Shown piece after piece: positions 1 to 8,557 of a DNA stretch of 13,393 nt. A program made the translations under genes and the position numbers. This DNA comes from DASRSS01 sp035656335 (GTDB lineage Bacteria > Actinomycetota > Actinomycetes > Mycobacteriales > Jatrophihabitantaceae). Every line of letters starts with the position of its first letter. The stretch's first letter is position 1. The notes below the pieces were generated by a model. It ran no database searches, was not told the origin of the DNA, and saw nothing but the letters and a program-made list of their open reading frames with translations. The DNA lies in contig DASRSS010000108.1 in NCBI GenBank assembly GCA_035656335.1, positions 1 to 13,393 on the forward strand. The letters are read 5' to 3'.

Positions 1-21
1 CCGCGGATCCGGGTGTCTTGA
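1..21 (+). CDS. C-terminal tail of a DppB-type ABC permease (partial, cut by window edge)
   Basis: Reading frame 1 from the window edge gives P-R-I-R-V-S followed by TGA at 19-21. A P-R-I-R-type ending is typical of DppB/OppB-family permeases, whose last residues are commonly D-P-R-I-R-x. The next gene is a DppC-type permease whose ATG (21-23) overlaps this stop as TGATG, which is the normal dppB-dppC arrangement. Only six residues are visible, so the call rests mainly on this hexapeptide and on position. Confidence 0.5.
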   Translation, partial: PRIRVS

Positions 22-956
22 TGAGCACGCCGACGAGCGCCACGCAGATCGCGCCCGACGTCGTCGCGGACGCGCTGCCGGCGCGCCGCTGGTTCGGGCT
101 GCGTCCCGGTGCGCCGCGGCCCGAGCGGCGCAGGTCCGGACGACGTCGGCACGCACGGGGCCTGACCGTCGTCGCGATCGGCATCCTGGCCTGCTGGACG
201 GTCGTCGCGATCGCCGCGCCGCTGCTCGCGCCGCACGACCCGCTCGCCCAGTCCGGGCCGTACTACTCGCCGCCGTCCGCGAAGCACTGGCTCGGTACCG
301 ATCAGCTCGGCCGCGACATCCTCAGCCGGATCCTCTACGGCGCTCGGCTGTCGCTGCCGCTGGCCGTCGTGATCGTCGCGCTCGCACTGCTGATCGGCGG
401 GACCCTCGGCCTCGTCGCCGGTTACCTCGGCCGCTGGGTGGACGAGGTGCTGATGCGGCTGACCGACCTGGTGTTCGCGTTCCCGCCGATCATCCTGGCG
501 ATGGTCGTGACGGCGGCGTTCGGACCGAGTGCGCGCAACGCCGTGCTCGCGCTGGTGCTCGTCTCGTGGCCGACCTACGCGCGCGTGGTGCGCAGCGCGG
601 TGCTCTCCATCCGCAGCTCGGACTTCCTGAGCGCGTCGCGGCTGCTCGGCGTCGGGCCGTGGCGGGCGCTGTGGCGCGACGTGGTGCCGAACAGCGTCGG
701 CCCGTCCGTCGTGCTGGCCAGCCTGGAGCTCGGCAACGCCGTGCTGATGCTGGCGTCACTGTCCTTCCTCGGCCTCGGTCCGCGCCCGCCCGCGCCGGAG
801 TGGGGCGCGATGATCGCGGCCGGTTCGAACGACCTGTCCAAGTGGTGGGTCAGCATCATCCCCGGCATCGCGATCCTGACCGTCGTGCTCGCGTTCAACC
901 TGCTCGGCGACGCGGTGCGTGACTGGCTAGACCCGCGGAGCAGGAGACAGCGATGA
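21..956 (+). CDS. DppC/OppC-type peptide ABC transporter permease
   Basis: This is one of the two membrane subunits of a dipeptide/oligopeptide (PepT family) ABC importer. The 311-residue protein has an Arg-rich cytoplasmic N-tail, a first membrane helix near residues 48-69, then the family hallmark L-G-T-D-Q-L-G-R-D (about 90-98) and further helices at about 111-135, 147-167, 173-190, 228-250 and 278-297. The EAA coupling loop lies at about 204-223 (A-S-R-L-L-G-V followed by P-N), and F-L-G-L-G-P plus P-E-W-G follow at about 249-262. The C-terminus (W-L-D-P-R) is typical. Start: ATG at 21 overlaps the upstream stop as TGATG. A TTG at 18 is in frame but less likely. Its stop overlaps the next ATG (ATGA, 953-956). 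The importer's substrate is unknown, because the binding protein is not in the window. Confidence 0.93.
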   Translation: MSTPTSATQIAPDVVADALPARRWFGLRPGAPRPERRRSGRRRHARGLTVVAIGILACWTVVAIAAPLLAPHDPLAQSGPYYSPPSAKHWLGTDQLGRDILSRILYGARLSLPLAVVIVALALLIGGTLGLVAGYLGRWVDEVLMRLTDLVFAFPPIILAMVVTAAFGPSARNAVLALVLVSWPTYARVVRSAVLSIRSSDFLSASRLLGVGPWRALWRDVVPNSVGPSVVLASLELGNAVLMLASLSFLGLGPRPPAPEWGAMIAAGSNDLSKWWVSIIPGIAILTVVLAFNLLGDAVRDWLDPRSRRQR

Positions 957-1926
957 GCGAACCGTTGCTGCAGACGAGCTGGTTGTCGGTCACGTTGCGT
1001 GGGCAGGCCGGACCGTTGCCGGTGATCAAGGGCCTGGACCTGCGGGTCGAGCGCGGCGAGATCGTCGGGCTCGCGGGCGAGAGCGGTTCGGGCAAGAGCT
1101 TGACCGCGCTGACGTTGCTCAACCTGCTGCCCGCGGGCGCGCACGTCGACGGTTCGATCCGGTTCGACGGCACCGAGCTGACCGGCCTGGACCGGCGCGG
1201 CTGGCAAGGCGTTCGCGGTTCGGGCATCGCGATGGTGTTCCAGGACTCCAGCGCCGCCCTGCACCCGATGCTGACCGTCGGCGTGCAGCTCACCGAGCAC
1301 ATGCGGGTCGCGCTCGGCTTGACCAAGGCAGCAGCCAGGGCACGCGCGATCGAGCTGCTCGAGCAGGTCCGCATCCCGCAGCCGGAGCGCGCGCTGCGTT
1401 CGTACCCGCACCAGTTCTCCGGAGGCATGCGGCAGCGGATCGCGATCGCCATCGCGCTGGCGTGCCGACCACGTCTCCTGATCGCCGACGAGCCGACCAC
1501 CGCGCTCGACGTCACCGTCCAGGCGGGCATCCTGGCGCTGTTCGACGAGCTGCGCCGCGAGCACGACCTCGCCGTCCTGTTCATCACGCACGACCTCGGG
1601 GTGCTGTCCTCGCTCACGCAGCGCGCCTACGTCTTCTACGCCGGGAGGGTGATGGAGAGCGGCGCGACCACGGACGTGCTGAACCGGCCCGCGCACCCGT
1701 ACACCTCCGCGCTGCTCGGCGCGCGGCCGCACGGACTGAGTACCACGCGGACGCTGCAGGCGATCCCGGGTGTGCCGGTTCTGCCTGGTGAGGAACCACC
1801 GGGCTGCCCGTTCGAGCCCCGCTGCCGGTTCGCGCAGGACGTCTGCCGTTCTGCCGTCCCACCGCTCGAGTCGATCGGTGACAGCCGCACGTTGGCGTGC
1901 GCGGTCCAGCCGGAGCTGGTGCGGCC

Positions 1927-1930
<4 letters not shown>
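953..1930 (+). CDS. DppD-type peptide ABC transporter ATP-binding protein
   Basis: This is a 325-residue ATPase subunit on the cytoplasmic face of the peptide importer. All nucleotide-binding motifs are present: Walker A G-E-S-G-S-G-K-S (42-49), Q-loop Gln97, signature S-G-G-M-R-Q-R (156-162), Walker B L-L-I-A-D-E (175-180), D-loop T-A-L-D (183-186) and H-loop His213. The C-terminal oligopeptide-transporter extension contains H-P-Y-T near 248-251 and four cysteines (285, 291, 298, 316) in a C-x5-C-x6-C-x17-C pattern. This pattern is common in this subfamily and is thought to bind an iron-sulfur cluster in some members. Start: ATG 953 overlaps the permease stop and has AGGAG at 942-946, six bases upstream. 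Its own stop overlaps the next ATG (1927-1930). Confidence 0.95.
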
Positions 1931-2867
<937 letters not shown>

Positions 2868-2871
<4 letters not shown>

Positions 2872-3254
2872 CCCGTGTCCGCGAGACCGACGGCGAGGTG
2901 GCCGCGGCCGTCCGCGCAATGTATGCCGCGTACCCGGACTCGGACCGGTTCGATCAGCATCTGCATCCGGACATCACGATCTGGGAGACCGACCACCCCG
3001 GCGACTGGATCGGGCTGACGGAGTTGACCGAACTGCGCACCCGCCGCAGGGCCGACGCCGCAGGTAGCCCCGCGCCGCAACTGTCCGTCGACCAACTGCT
3101 GGTCGACCGCTGGGGCGAGTCGGCTGCCGTCGCGCGGTACCTCCTTCGCGCGGACGCGGCCGGCGAGCAGACTGCGTTCCGCGTCACCGACGTATGGGAC
3201 GCCGATGGCGACGGCGGCTGGCGCATCGTGCACCATCATGCCGAGCAACTCTGA
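2868..3254 (+). CDS. NTF2-like (SnoaL/DUF4440-type) small protein
   Basis: The 128-residue protein has the size and rhythm of an alpha+beta cone NTF2-like domain. An N-terminal helix (about 8-22) ends in A-A-Y-P, followed by a D-x-F-D-x-x-L-H-P-D-I-T-I-W strand region, and a C-terminal strand ends in G-W-R-I-V-H-H-H-A-E. The W-R-I-V-H-x-H ending is the common signature of SnoaL/DUF4440 proteins that bind or transform small molecules. No specific reaction can be assigned. ATG 2868 overlaps the DppF stop (ATGA) and has GGAGG at 2856-2860. Lying directly after the transporter ATPases and 15 bases before the regulator, it probably acts on, or binds, the imported compound or a derivative. That role is inference. 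Confidence 0.75.
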
Positions 3255-3269
3255 AGGGACAATGGCACC

Positions 3270-3806
3270 ATGTTGGGGGATCGACTCCGCGAACTGCGCT
3301 TGCATCACGGCATGACGCTGCGCGAGCTCGCGAGCGCGGCGGAGGTATCCCCGGCGCTTCTCAGCCAGCTGGAGAACGGGGTGACCGACCCCAGCCTGGC
3401 GACGCTGCGCAAGCTGGCGACCGTGTTCAAGGCCGAGGTGTCGTCGCTGTTCAGCGAGCCGGACGCCCCGCTGGTGCACCTGTCCCGTCCCGGCGAACGC
3501 ATGCGGCTCACCGCCCCGCAGGGCGAGATCACCTACGAGCGGCTCACCCCCGGGCGCGGGGACCTCGAGGTGCTGCTGGCCACGATGCAGCCCGGGGACG
3601 TCAGCTCGTCCGAGTTGCGCGGCCACGATTCGACCGAGTGCATCGTCGTGCTCGAGGGCGAAGTGGTCGTCGAGATCGGCGGCGAGCGGCACCTCCTCGC
3701 CGTTCGTGAGTCGCTCACGTTCGACTCGCGGTTGCCGCACCGGTTCTGCAACGAGAGCAAGGCACCCGCCGCGTACCTGCTCGCCGTCACTCCTCCGGTG
3801 CCGTAA
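3270..3806 (+). CDS. XRE-family regulator with C-terminal cupin domain
   Basis: The 178-residue protein has two domains. Residues about 4-58 form a Cro/C1-type helix-turn-helix (L-R-E-L-R near 6-10, then T-L-R-E-L-A, and S-P-A-L-L-S-Q-L-E-N-G as recognition helix, then P-S-L-A-T-L). Residues about 98-175 form a small cupin barrel with G-H-D-S-T-E-C-I-V-V-L-E-G-E (118-131) and L-P-H-R-F (155-159). His119, Glu123 and His157 are at the usual cupin ligand positions. This architecture is typical of repressors that sense small metabolites (PuuR/SutR-like). Start: ATG 3270 with AAGGGA at 3254-3259; the nearer ATG at 3262 is out of frame. Sitting inside the operon, it likely autoregulates it. The operator would be upstream of the window. 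Confidence 0.92.
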   Translation: MLGDRLRELRLHHGMTLRELASAAEVSPALLSQLENGVTDPSLATLRKLATVFKAEVSSLFSEPDAPLVHLSRPGERMRLTAPQGEITYERLTPGRGDLEVLLATMQPGDVSSSELRGHDSTECIVVLEGEVVVEIGGERHLLAVRESLTFDSRLPHRFCNESKAPAAYLLAVTPPVP

Positions 3807-3808
3807 CC

Positions 3809-4801
3809 ATGACCGGTACCCAGGTGTCCCTCGGCTTCCAGACCGACAAGTCCGGTGCCGACTACCAGCGCCTCGCCGTGATGGCCGAGGCGCTCGGCTT
3901 CGACGGCGTCTCGGTCTTTCACGACTTCGGATTCCAGCCGTCGCTGTACCCGCTGCTGGAGATGGCGAGGGTGACCGAGCGGATCCGGCTCGGCGCCGCC
4001 TGCCTCAACCCGTTCCTGCTGCACCCGGTCGAGATCGCGGGGCAGGCCGCGGCACTGGACCTCGCCTCGGACGGCCGCGCCTACGTCGGGCTGACGCGGG
4101 GCGCATGGCTCGGCCAGGTGGGCGTCCACCAAACGCGACCGCTGCGCGCGATGGCCGAGGCGATCGAGGTGATCCGCCGGCTGATCCGGGGCGACGACAG
4201 CGCCTACGCGGGCGAGGTGTTCCCGCTCGCGGCCGGCACCCGGCTGCGTTACCCGCGGCGCCGGCCGGAGCTCGACGTCCTGCTGGGCACATGGGGACCG
4301 CGCGGGCTCGCGCTGGCCGGCCGCGCCGCCGATGAGGTGAAGCTCGGCGGCTGCGCGAACCCCGACATGGTCCGGCACGCCCGCGCGCTGATCGACGCCG
4401 CGAGTTCGGGCCGAAAGGTCGGCCTGGTCGTCGGTGCGGTGACGGTGGTGGACGAGGACGGGGCGGCCGCCCGCGCGCGCGCCCGCTCCGAGGTCGCGAT
4501 GTACTTGGACGTCGTCGCCAAGCAGGACGTCACTGCCGACGTGCCCGATGAGGTCCTGGCGCCGATGCGCGCGGCGCTGGCACGCGGCGACGCGGACGCT
4601 GCCGGGCGGGTGATCCCCGACGAGATTCTGGACAAGTTCGCGTTCGCCGGTGCGCCCGACGAGGTCGCGGCGCACGGTGCCGAGCTGATCGCCGCAGGTG
4701 CCAGCCGCATCGAGTTCGGCACCCCGCACGGGGCTTCGGACGACGACGGGGTGGAGCTGCTGGGCAAGCGCGTGCTGCCCGCGCTGAGGGAGCTGTCGTG
4801 A
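3809..4801 (+). CDS. LLM-class (luciferase-like) flavin-dependent oxidoreductase
   Basis: The 330-residue TIM-barrel protein of the bacterial luciferase-like family resembles methylenetetrahydromethanopterin-reductase-type members. It shows the opening G-F-Q-T strand, A-E-A-L-G-F-D-G-V-S-V-F (about 27-38), I-R-L-G-A-A-C-L-N-P-F (about 60-70), H-P-V-E-I-A (about 72-77), L-A-S-D-G-R-A-Y-V-G-L-T-R-G (about 85-98), and the late P-x-L-D-V-L-L-G-T-W-G-P-R strand (about 152-165). Such enzymes use F420 or FMN for hydride transfer or monooxygenation; the cofactor cannot be decided here, though F420 is common in actinobacteria. It starts two bases after the regulator stop, and its stop overlaps the following GTG start (4798-4801). 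It is a plausible first catabolic or redox step on the imported compound. Confidence 0.9.
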   Translation: MTGTQVSLGFQTDKSGADYQRLAVMAEALGFDGVSVFHDFGFQPSLYPLLEMARVTERIRLGAACLNPFLLHPVEIAGQAAALDLASDGRAYVGLTRGAWLGQVGVHQTRPLRAMAEAIEVIRRLIRGDDSAYAGEVFPLAAGTRLRYPRRRPELDVLLGTWGPRGLALAGRAADEVKLGGCANPDMVRHARALIDAASSGRKVGLVVGAVTVVDEDGAAARARARSEVAMYLDVVAKQDVTADVPDEVLAPMRAALARGDADAAGRVIPDEILDKFAFAGAPDEVAAHGAELIAAGASRIEFGTPHGASDDDGVELLGKRVLPALRELS

Positions 4802-6438
4802 CTGGGAGCGACGTGAACGTCCGCGCCATTGCCGACGAACTGCTGCACGACCTCGCCCCGGTGGACGTGGGCGCGGCGGAGGCGCTCGGGCAGGGGCAGG
4901 CTTCGATCATGCCCGCGCTGGCGCCCGCCGACTTCGCCGCGCGGCACGAGGCGTATCGCCGCGCGCAGCGGGCGTTGCGCGAATGCGGCTCGCCGTCGGA
5001 CGGCGACCGCGCGTTGGACGCCGCGCTTCGGGAGCGCGTCGACAGCGAGCTGGCGCTCGACGACGCCGGGTTCGCGACGTCGCTGCTGGCGCCGCTGGCC
5101 ACGCCGGTGCACCAGGTGCGCGAGGTGTTCGACAAGCTGCCGCACGAGAGCGCCGCGGACTGGGAGCGGGTGGCCGAACACCTGGACCGCGTGCCGGCGG
5201 CACTGGCCGACTACGCCGAGACGCTGCGCTCCGCGGCCGCCGACGGCCACGCGGTGTCGGCGCGGCAGATGCTCGGCGCGGCGGAGCAGTGCGAGAAGTG
5301 GATCGGCCCGGACGACTTCTACCGCCGGCTGGTCGCCAACGCGCAGGTCGCGGACCGTGATCGGCTCGCCGCCGGAGCCGAGGCGGCGAGCGCGGCGACC
5401 GCGTCGTTCGCCACGTTCCTGCGCACCGAACTGCTGGCGCACGCCCGTCCGCACGACGGCGCGGGCCGCGAGCTCTATCAGGTGACCGCGCGCGCGTTCC
5501 TCGGTGACGACGTCGACCTGGACGACACGTACGCGTTCGGCTGGGACGAGCTGGCGCGGCTGACGGACGAGATGCGCGAGGTGGCCGCGTCGCTCGGTGC
5601 CGACTCGATCGAACAGGCCGCGGCGCTGCTCGACGCGGAGACCGACGGCCGGCTGCAGGACGACGACCTCGCCGGCTGGCTGCAGCAGCGCGTGGACGAG
5701 GTCGTCGACGCCGTCGACGGCGTGCACTTCGATCTGCCCGAGGTGGCGCGCCGTCCCGAGTGCGCGATCTCGCCGACGTCCACCGGCGTCATGTACTACT
5801 CGCCGCCGGACGCCGCGTTCACCAGGCCCGGCCGCATCTGGTGGTCGCCTCCGTCCGAAGGCGTTTCGCACGTGTGGCGCGAGGTCACGACCGTCCACCA
5901 CGAGGGCGTGCCCGGGCACCACCTGCAGATCACCACCGCGATGAGCCAGCCCGACCTGCACCCGTGGCAGCGGTCCATGGCGCACGTGCACGGCTACGCC
6001 GAGGGATGGGCGCACTACACCGAGCGGCTAGCCGACGAGCTGGGTCTGCTGCGCAGCGCGGGCGAGCGACTGGGCATGCTGTACGGGCAGCGCTGGCGTG
6101 CCGCGCGCATCGTGATCGACATGGGCCTGCACCTGGGGCTGCCGATACCGGCGCGCAACGGCTTCACCGACGCGACCACGTGGACGCCCGAGGTGGGCGC
6201 ATCCGTGCTGCGCACGGCGTCCGGATGCGACGCGGTCACCGCGCGATTCGAGGTTGACCGCTACTTCGGCTGGCCGGCGCAGGCGCTGTCGTTCCGCGTC
6301 GGCGCGCGGCTGTGGCGACAGCTGCGGGACGCCGCCGCGAACCGTCCGGGCTTCGACCTGCGCGCGTTCCACATGGGCGCGTTGCGGCTCGGCCCGATGG
6401 GTCTGCGTCCACTGCGGAAGGTGCTGCTCGGTGAGTGA
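4798..6438 (+). CDS. DUF885 family protein, putative zinc metallopeptidase
   Basis: The 546-residue cytosolic-looking protein has no signal peptide and is of normal length for DUF885. The hallmark H-H-E-G-V-P-G-H-H-L-Q lies at residues 367-377, and Y-A-E-G-W-A-H-Y at 400-407. A third family block, R-Y-F-G-W-P-A-Q-A-L, is at about 488-497. By analogy with gluzincins, His368, His374 or His375, and Glu402 would bind zinc and Glu369 would be catalytic, giving an expanded motif rather than classical HExxH. Activities are poorly known for the family; peptide or amide hydrolysis is the usual inference. Start GTG 4798 overlaps the previous stop and is preceded by GAGGGAG (4786-4792). GTG 4813 is an in-frame alternative. 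Its company with a peptide importer supports a hydrolytic role on an imported peptide-like molecule. Confidence 0.88.
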   Translation: MTGSDVNVRAIADELLHDLAPVDVGAAEALGQGQASIMPALAPADFAARHEAYRRAQRALRECGSPSDGDRALDAALRERVDSELALDDAGFATSLLAPLATPVHQVREVFDKLPHESAADWERVAEHLDRVPAALADYAETLRSAAADGHAVSARQMLGAAEQCEKWIGPDDFYRRLVANAQVADRDRLAAGAEAASAATASFATFLRTELLAHARPHDGAGRELYQVTARAFLGDDVDLDDTYAFGWDELARLTDEMREVAASLGADSIEQAAALLDAETDGRLQDDDLAGWLQQRVDEVVDAVDGVHFDLPEVARRPECAISPTSTGVMYYSPPDAAFTRPGRIWWSPPSEGVSHVWREVTTVHHEGVPGHHLQITTAMSQPDLHPWQRSMAHVHGYAEGWAHYTERLADELGLLRSAGERLGMLYGQRWRAARIVIDMGLHLGLPIPARNGFTDATTWTPEVGASVLRTASGCDAVTARFEVDRYFGWPAQALSFRVGARLWRQLRDAAANRPGFDLRAFHMGALRLGPMGLRPLRKVLLGE

Positions 6439-6748
6439 GGACATGGAGCTCTACGACCTGCGGGTCACCGTGGAGAGCATCGAGGGACGCTCGGTGTGCG
6501 GGCTCGCGGTGGGGGACTGGTTCGAGCTGGTGAACAGCAGCGAGCTGCGGCTGCCCGACGGCAAGCACTTCTGCGTCTTCGCGCTGCAGTCCGTCCTGCC
6601 GCTGCTGCCGGCGAAGCAGCGGCAGCTGCCCGAGAACGACTGGCTCGAGCGCGATTCGCTGGTGTGCTGCCCCGACCCGGAGGAGCGCGTCGTCATGCGG
6701 ATCGAGCGGATCGGCACGCGGCGCATGAACTCCGACGATCTGACCTGA
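6431..6748 (+). CDS. TIGR04076 family protein
   Basis: This 105-residue protein matches the general pattern of the uncharacterised TIGR04076 family: an N-terminal D-L-R-V-T-V strand, G-R-S-V-C-G-L-A-V-G-D-W-F-E (about 19-32), L-P-D-G-K-H-F-C (41-48), then A-L-Q-S-V-L-P-L-L-P-A-K-Q-R (51-64) and a C-C-P-D-P motif (79-83). Conserved-looking cysteines are 23, 48, 79 and 80. Function is unknown. The GTG at 6431 overlaps the DUF885 stop by eight bases (GTGAGTGA) and has GGAAGG at 6416-6421; ATG 6443 (four codons in) is an alternative with a worse ribosome-binding site. It appears to be the last gene of the transporter operon, followed by 48 bases before the next start. Confidence 0.8.
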   Translation: MSEDMELYDLRVTVESIEGRSVCGLAVGDWFELVNSSELRLPDGKHFCVFALQSVLPLLPAKQRQLPENDWLERDSLVCCPDPEERVVMRIERIGTRRMNSDDLT

Positions 6749-6762
6749 TCGGCTGGTCACAA

Positions 6763-6790
6763 TTTTCACTAGTCGACTCGGGTTTATCAT
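6763..6790 (+). promoter_or_regulatory. Probable leaderless promoter of the hemerythrin gene
   Basis: The 48-base gap after 6748 is markedly AT-richer than its surroundings. TATCAT (6785-6790) fits an actinobacterial TAnnnT -10 box, with TTTTCA (6763-6768) as a possible -35 at 16-base spacing. The -10 ends six bases before the ATG at 6797, so transcription would start at or next to that A, and no Shine-Dalgarno sequence is present. An 8-bp perfect palindrome, AGTCGACT (6771-6778), lies between the two boxes and could be an operator. Predicted by eye only. Confidence 0.5.
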
Positions 6791-6796
6791 CGTGGT

Positions 6797-7255
6797 ATGG
6801 ACGAGTCGCTGGCGGCAGCACTGGAGCGCGAACACCACGAGATCGATGCGGGCCTGGACAGCCTGACCCGCGACGGCGGATCACCGGACGTGCAAGGGGC
6901 GCTGCGCGCGATCGCCGCCCTGCGCCGGCACATCTACCTGGAGGAGGAGTTCCTCTTCCCGCCGCTGTCCGGCGGCAACCTGGTCGCCCCGTTGTTCGTG
7001 ATGTTGCGCGAGCACGGGCAGCTGTGGCGGACGCTGGACGAGCTCGAGGCCGCGCTGCGTGCGTCCACCGATCCGGCCGCGGTGCGCGAGTGCTGCAGCC
7101 GGCTCGCCGTGCAGTTGCTGCACCACAACGTCAAGGAGGAGCGGGTGATTTATCCGGCGGCGGACGAGTCGCTCCCGCCGGACATCGCCGCGCGGCTGCG
7201 CGAACTTCTCGACACCGGTGCGCTCCCGGACGGCTGGGTCTGCGCCAAGGCCTGA
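6797..7255 (+). CDS. Hemerythrin HHE cation-binding domain protein
   Basis: The 152-residue four-helix-bundle protein is expected to carry a di-iron site. Candidate ligands follow the hemerythrin order: His13/His14 on helix 1, His45 with Glu49 (H-x3-E) on helix 2, His73 (R-E-H-G-Q-L) on helix 3, and His110 with Glu114 (H-x3-E) on helix 4. Bacterial HHE proteins bind oxygen or nitric oxide, or take part in iron and oxidative stress handling; no partner domain indicates which applies here. The start ATG 6797 has no ribosome-binding site but an ideally placed -10 box, suggesting a leaderless mRNA. A small metallopeptidase gene follows after 21 bases, so the two may be co-transcribed. Confidence 0.88.
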   Translation: MDESLAAALEREHHEIDAGLDSLTRDGGSPDVQGALRAIAALRRHIYLEEEFLFPPLSGGNLVAPLFVMLREHGQLWRTLDELEAALRASTDPAAVRECCSRLAVQLLHHNVKEERVIYPAADESLPPDIAARLRELLDTGALPDGWVCAKA

Positions 7256-7276
7256 GCCCGCCAGGCACAATGAATC

Positions 7277-7618
7277 ATGGTGCGGGTCGAGCCGGAGCGG
7301 TTCGAGCAGATGGTGGGCGAGGCGCTCGACGGCCTGCCGCCGGAGCTCGGCCGGATGATGCGCAACGTCGCCGTCACGGTCGATCACGACACCCCGCCCA
7401 ACGGGCTGCTCGGGCTGTACCACGGCGTCCCGCTGACCGAGCGCACCTCGCACTACGCCGGGGTCCTGCCCGACCACATCACCATCTACCGGCAGGCGAT
7501 CTGCCAGCTGTGTGACAGCGACGAGCACGTGATCGACCAGGTGCGGCGGACCGTCGTCCACGAGGTCGGTCACCACTTCGGCATCGACGACGACCGGCTG
7601 CACGAACTGGGCTGGTGA
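7277..7618 (+). CDS. Small zincin-type metallopeptidase family protein
   Basis: The 113-residue protein belongs to the short metallopeptidase family often annotated as 'metallopeptidase family protein' (Zincin_1/DUF1025). Near its C-terminus is H-E-V-G-H-H-F-G-I-D-D (95-105), a metzincin-like H-E-x-x-H-x-x-G-x-x-D in which His95, His99 and probably Asp105 bind zinc and Glu96 is the catalytic base. The strand I-T-I-Y-R-Q (about 68-73) and the ending L-H-E-L-G-W are family-typical. The biological substrate is unknown. No clear ribosome-binding site precedes ATG 7277. CACAAT at 7266-7271 could serve as a -10 for a leaderless start, or it may be read from the hemerythrin transcript. Its stop (7616-7618) abuts the convergent LysR gene's stop. 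Confidence 0.88.
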   Translation: MVRVEPERFEQMVGEALDGLPPELGRMMRNVAVTVDHDTPPNGLLGLYHGVPLTERTSHYAGVLPDHITIYRQAICQLCDSDEHVIDQVRRTVVHEVGHHFGIDDDRLHELGW

Positions 7619-8551
7619 TCAGGCGACGGTCGAACTCATCTCGGCCGCGACCGCGTCCAGGTGCTCCAGCAGCGCGAGGGCGGACGGGCTCAGCGGCCGC
7701 TCGCTGGGACGCGTCACGCCGACCGTGTGGCTCATCGGCTCCAGCGAGACCGGCAGCAGCGTCAGCGCCGGATCACCAGACGCGATGAGCATAGGCAGCG
7801 CCGCGACGGTGTCCGTCTCGGCGAGCAGGTTGCGCAGCGTGAGGATCGACGTGCACTCGATGCGGTTCGCCGGCAACGGCAGGTCGTGGCGCAGGAACAC
7901 CTGCTCCAGCTCGCCGCGCAGCGCCGTCTCGGTGCCCGGCAGCGCCCACGGGTAGTCGATCAGATCGGAGACCGTGGCGTTGCGCAGCCGCGTGGCCGGG
8001 TGCTTGCGTCGCACCACGAGCCGCACCGGCTCGTCGTACAGGCGTCGCTGGCGGCGCGCGCGGCGTGGGGGCGCGGTCAGCCGGCCGACGACGAAGTCGA
8101 CGCGGCCGGCCTCCAGGTCGGCGAGCAACGACTCGGGTGTCGCCTCGCGGATGATCACCGTGACGTTCGGGCGCTCGGCCTTCAGCCGCGCGATCGCCCT
8201 CGGCAGCAGCAGGTTCGAGCCGGCCAGGTGCGTGCCGACGGTGACCGTGCCCAGCCCGGCGTCGGCCAGCTCGGCGACGTGCCGCCCGGCCTGGGTGAGC
8301 TGCGCGAGGACGGCGCGCGCGTGCTCGGTGAACGCGGTGCCGTAGATCGTCGGCGTGACGCCGCGCGGACCCCGCTCGTAGAGGTCGACGCCGAGGATCT
8401 CCTCCAAGTCGCGCAGCGCGCGGGTGAGTGCCGGTTGGGTCACCCGCAGGTGCGCGGCGGCGCCGACCACGCTGCCGTGCTCGGAGAGCGCGTCGACCAG
8501 CACCAGGTGCCGCAGCTTGAGCCGTCCGTCCAGCAGCCGGGGGAGATCCAT
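7619..8551 (-). CDS. LysR-type transcriptional regulator of the kynurenine/3-hydroxyanthranilate cluster
   Basis: The 310-residue LTTR has an N-terminal winged helix-turn-helix (about residues 11-72: L-K-L-R-H-L, then G-S-V-V-G-A-A-A-H-L-R-V-T-Q-P-A-L-T-R, then L-G-V-D-L-Y-E-R). A substrate-binding domain follows (about 92-305), with G-T-V-T-V-G-T near its start. It is divergent from the catabolic operon beginning at 8652, the standard LTTR layout. The intergenic region holds a perfect T-N11-A inverted repeat, so it very probably activates that operon and autoregulates. The inducer is likely a pathway intermediate such as 3-hydroxyanthranilate or ACMS (inference, by analogy with NbaR of nitrobenzoate/anthranilate degraders). 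Its ATG (complement of 8549-8551) has no Shine-Dalgarno, but a TAGCAT -10 ends six bases upstream, suggesting a leaderless transcript. Confidence 0.92.
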   Translation of the reverse strand: MDLPRLLDGRLKLRHLVLVDALSEHGSVVGAAAHLRVTQPALTRALRDLEEILGVDLYERGPRGVTPTIYGTAFTEHARAVLAQLTQAGRHVAELADAGLGTVTVGTHLAGSNLLLPRAIARLKAERPNVTVIIREATPESLLADLEAGRVDFVVGRLTAPPRRARRQRRLYDEPVRLVVRRKHPATRLRNATVSDLIDYPWALPGTETALRGELEQVFLRHDLPLPANRIECTSILTLRNLLAETDTVAALPMLIASGDPALTLLPVSLEPMSHTVGVTRPSERPLSPSALALLEHLDAVAAEMSSTVA

Positions 8552-8557
8552 GCTTCG

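Noticed and set aside
1897..1926. Ten-codon upstream extension of the DppF-like ATPase
   Set aside because: It would overlap the dppD gene by more than 30 bases; ATG 1927 gives the usual ATGA coupling and family N-terminus.
4249..6015. 588-residue open frame on the minus strand opposite LLM and DUF885 genes
   Set aside because: Composition is Arg/Val/His-rich with no motif. The + strand carries clear family motifs throughout.
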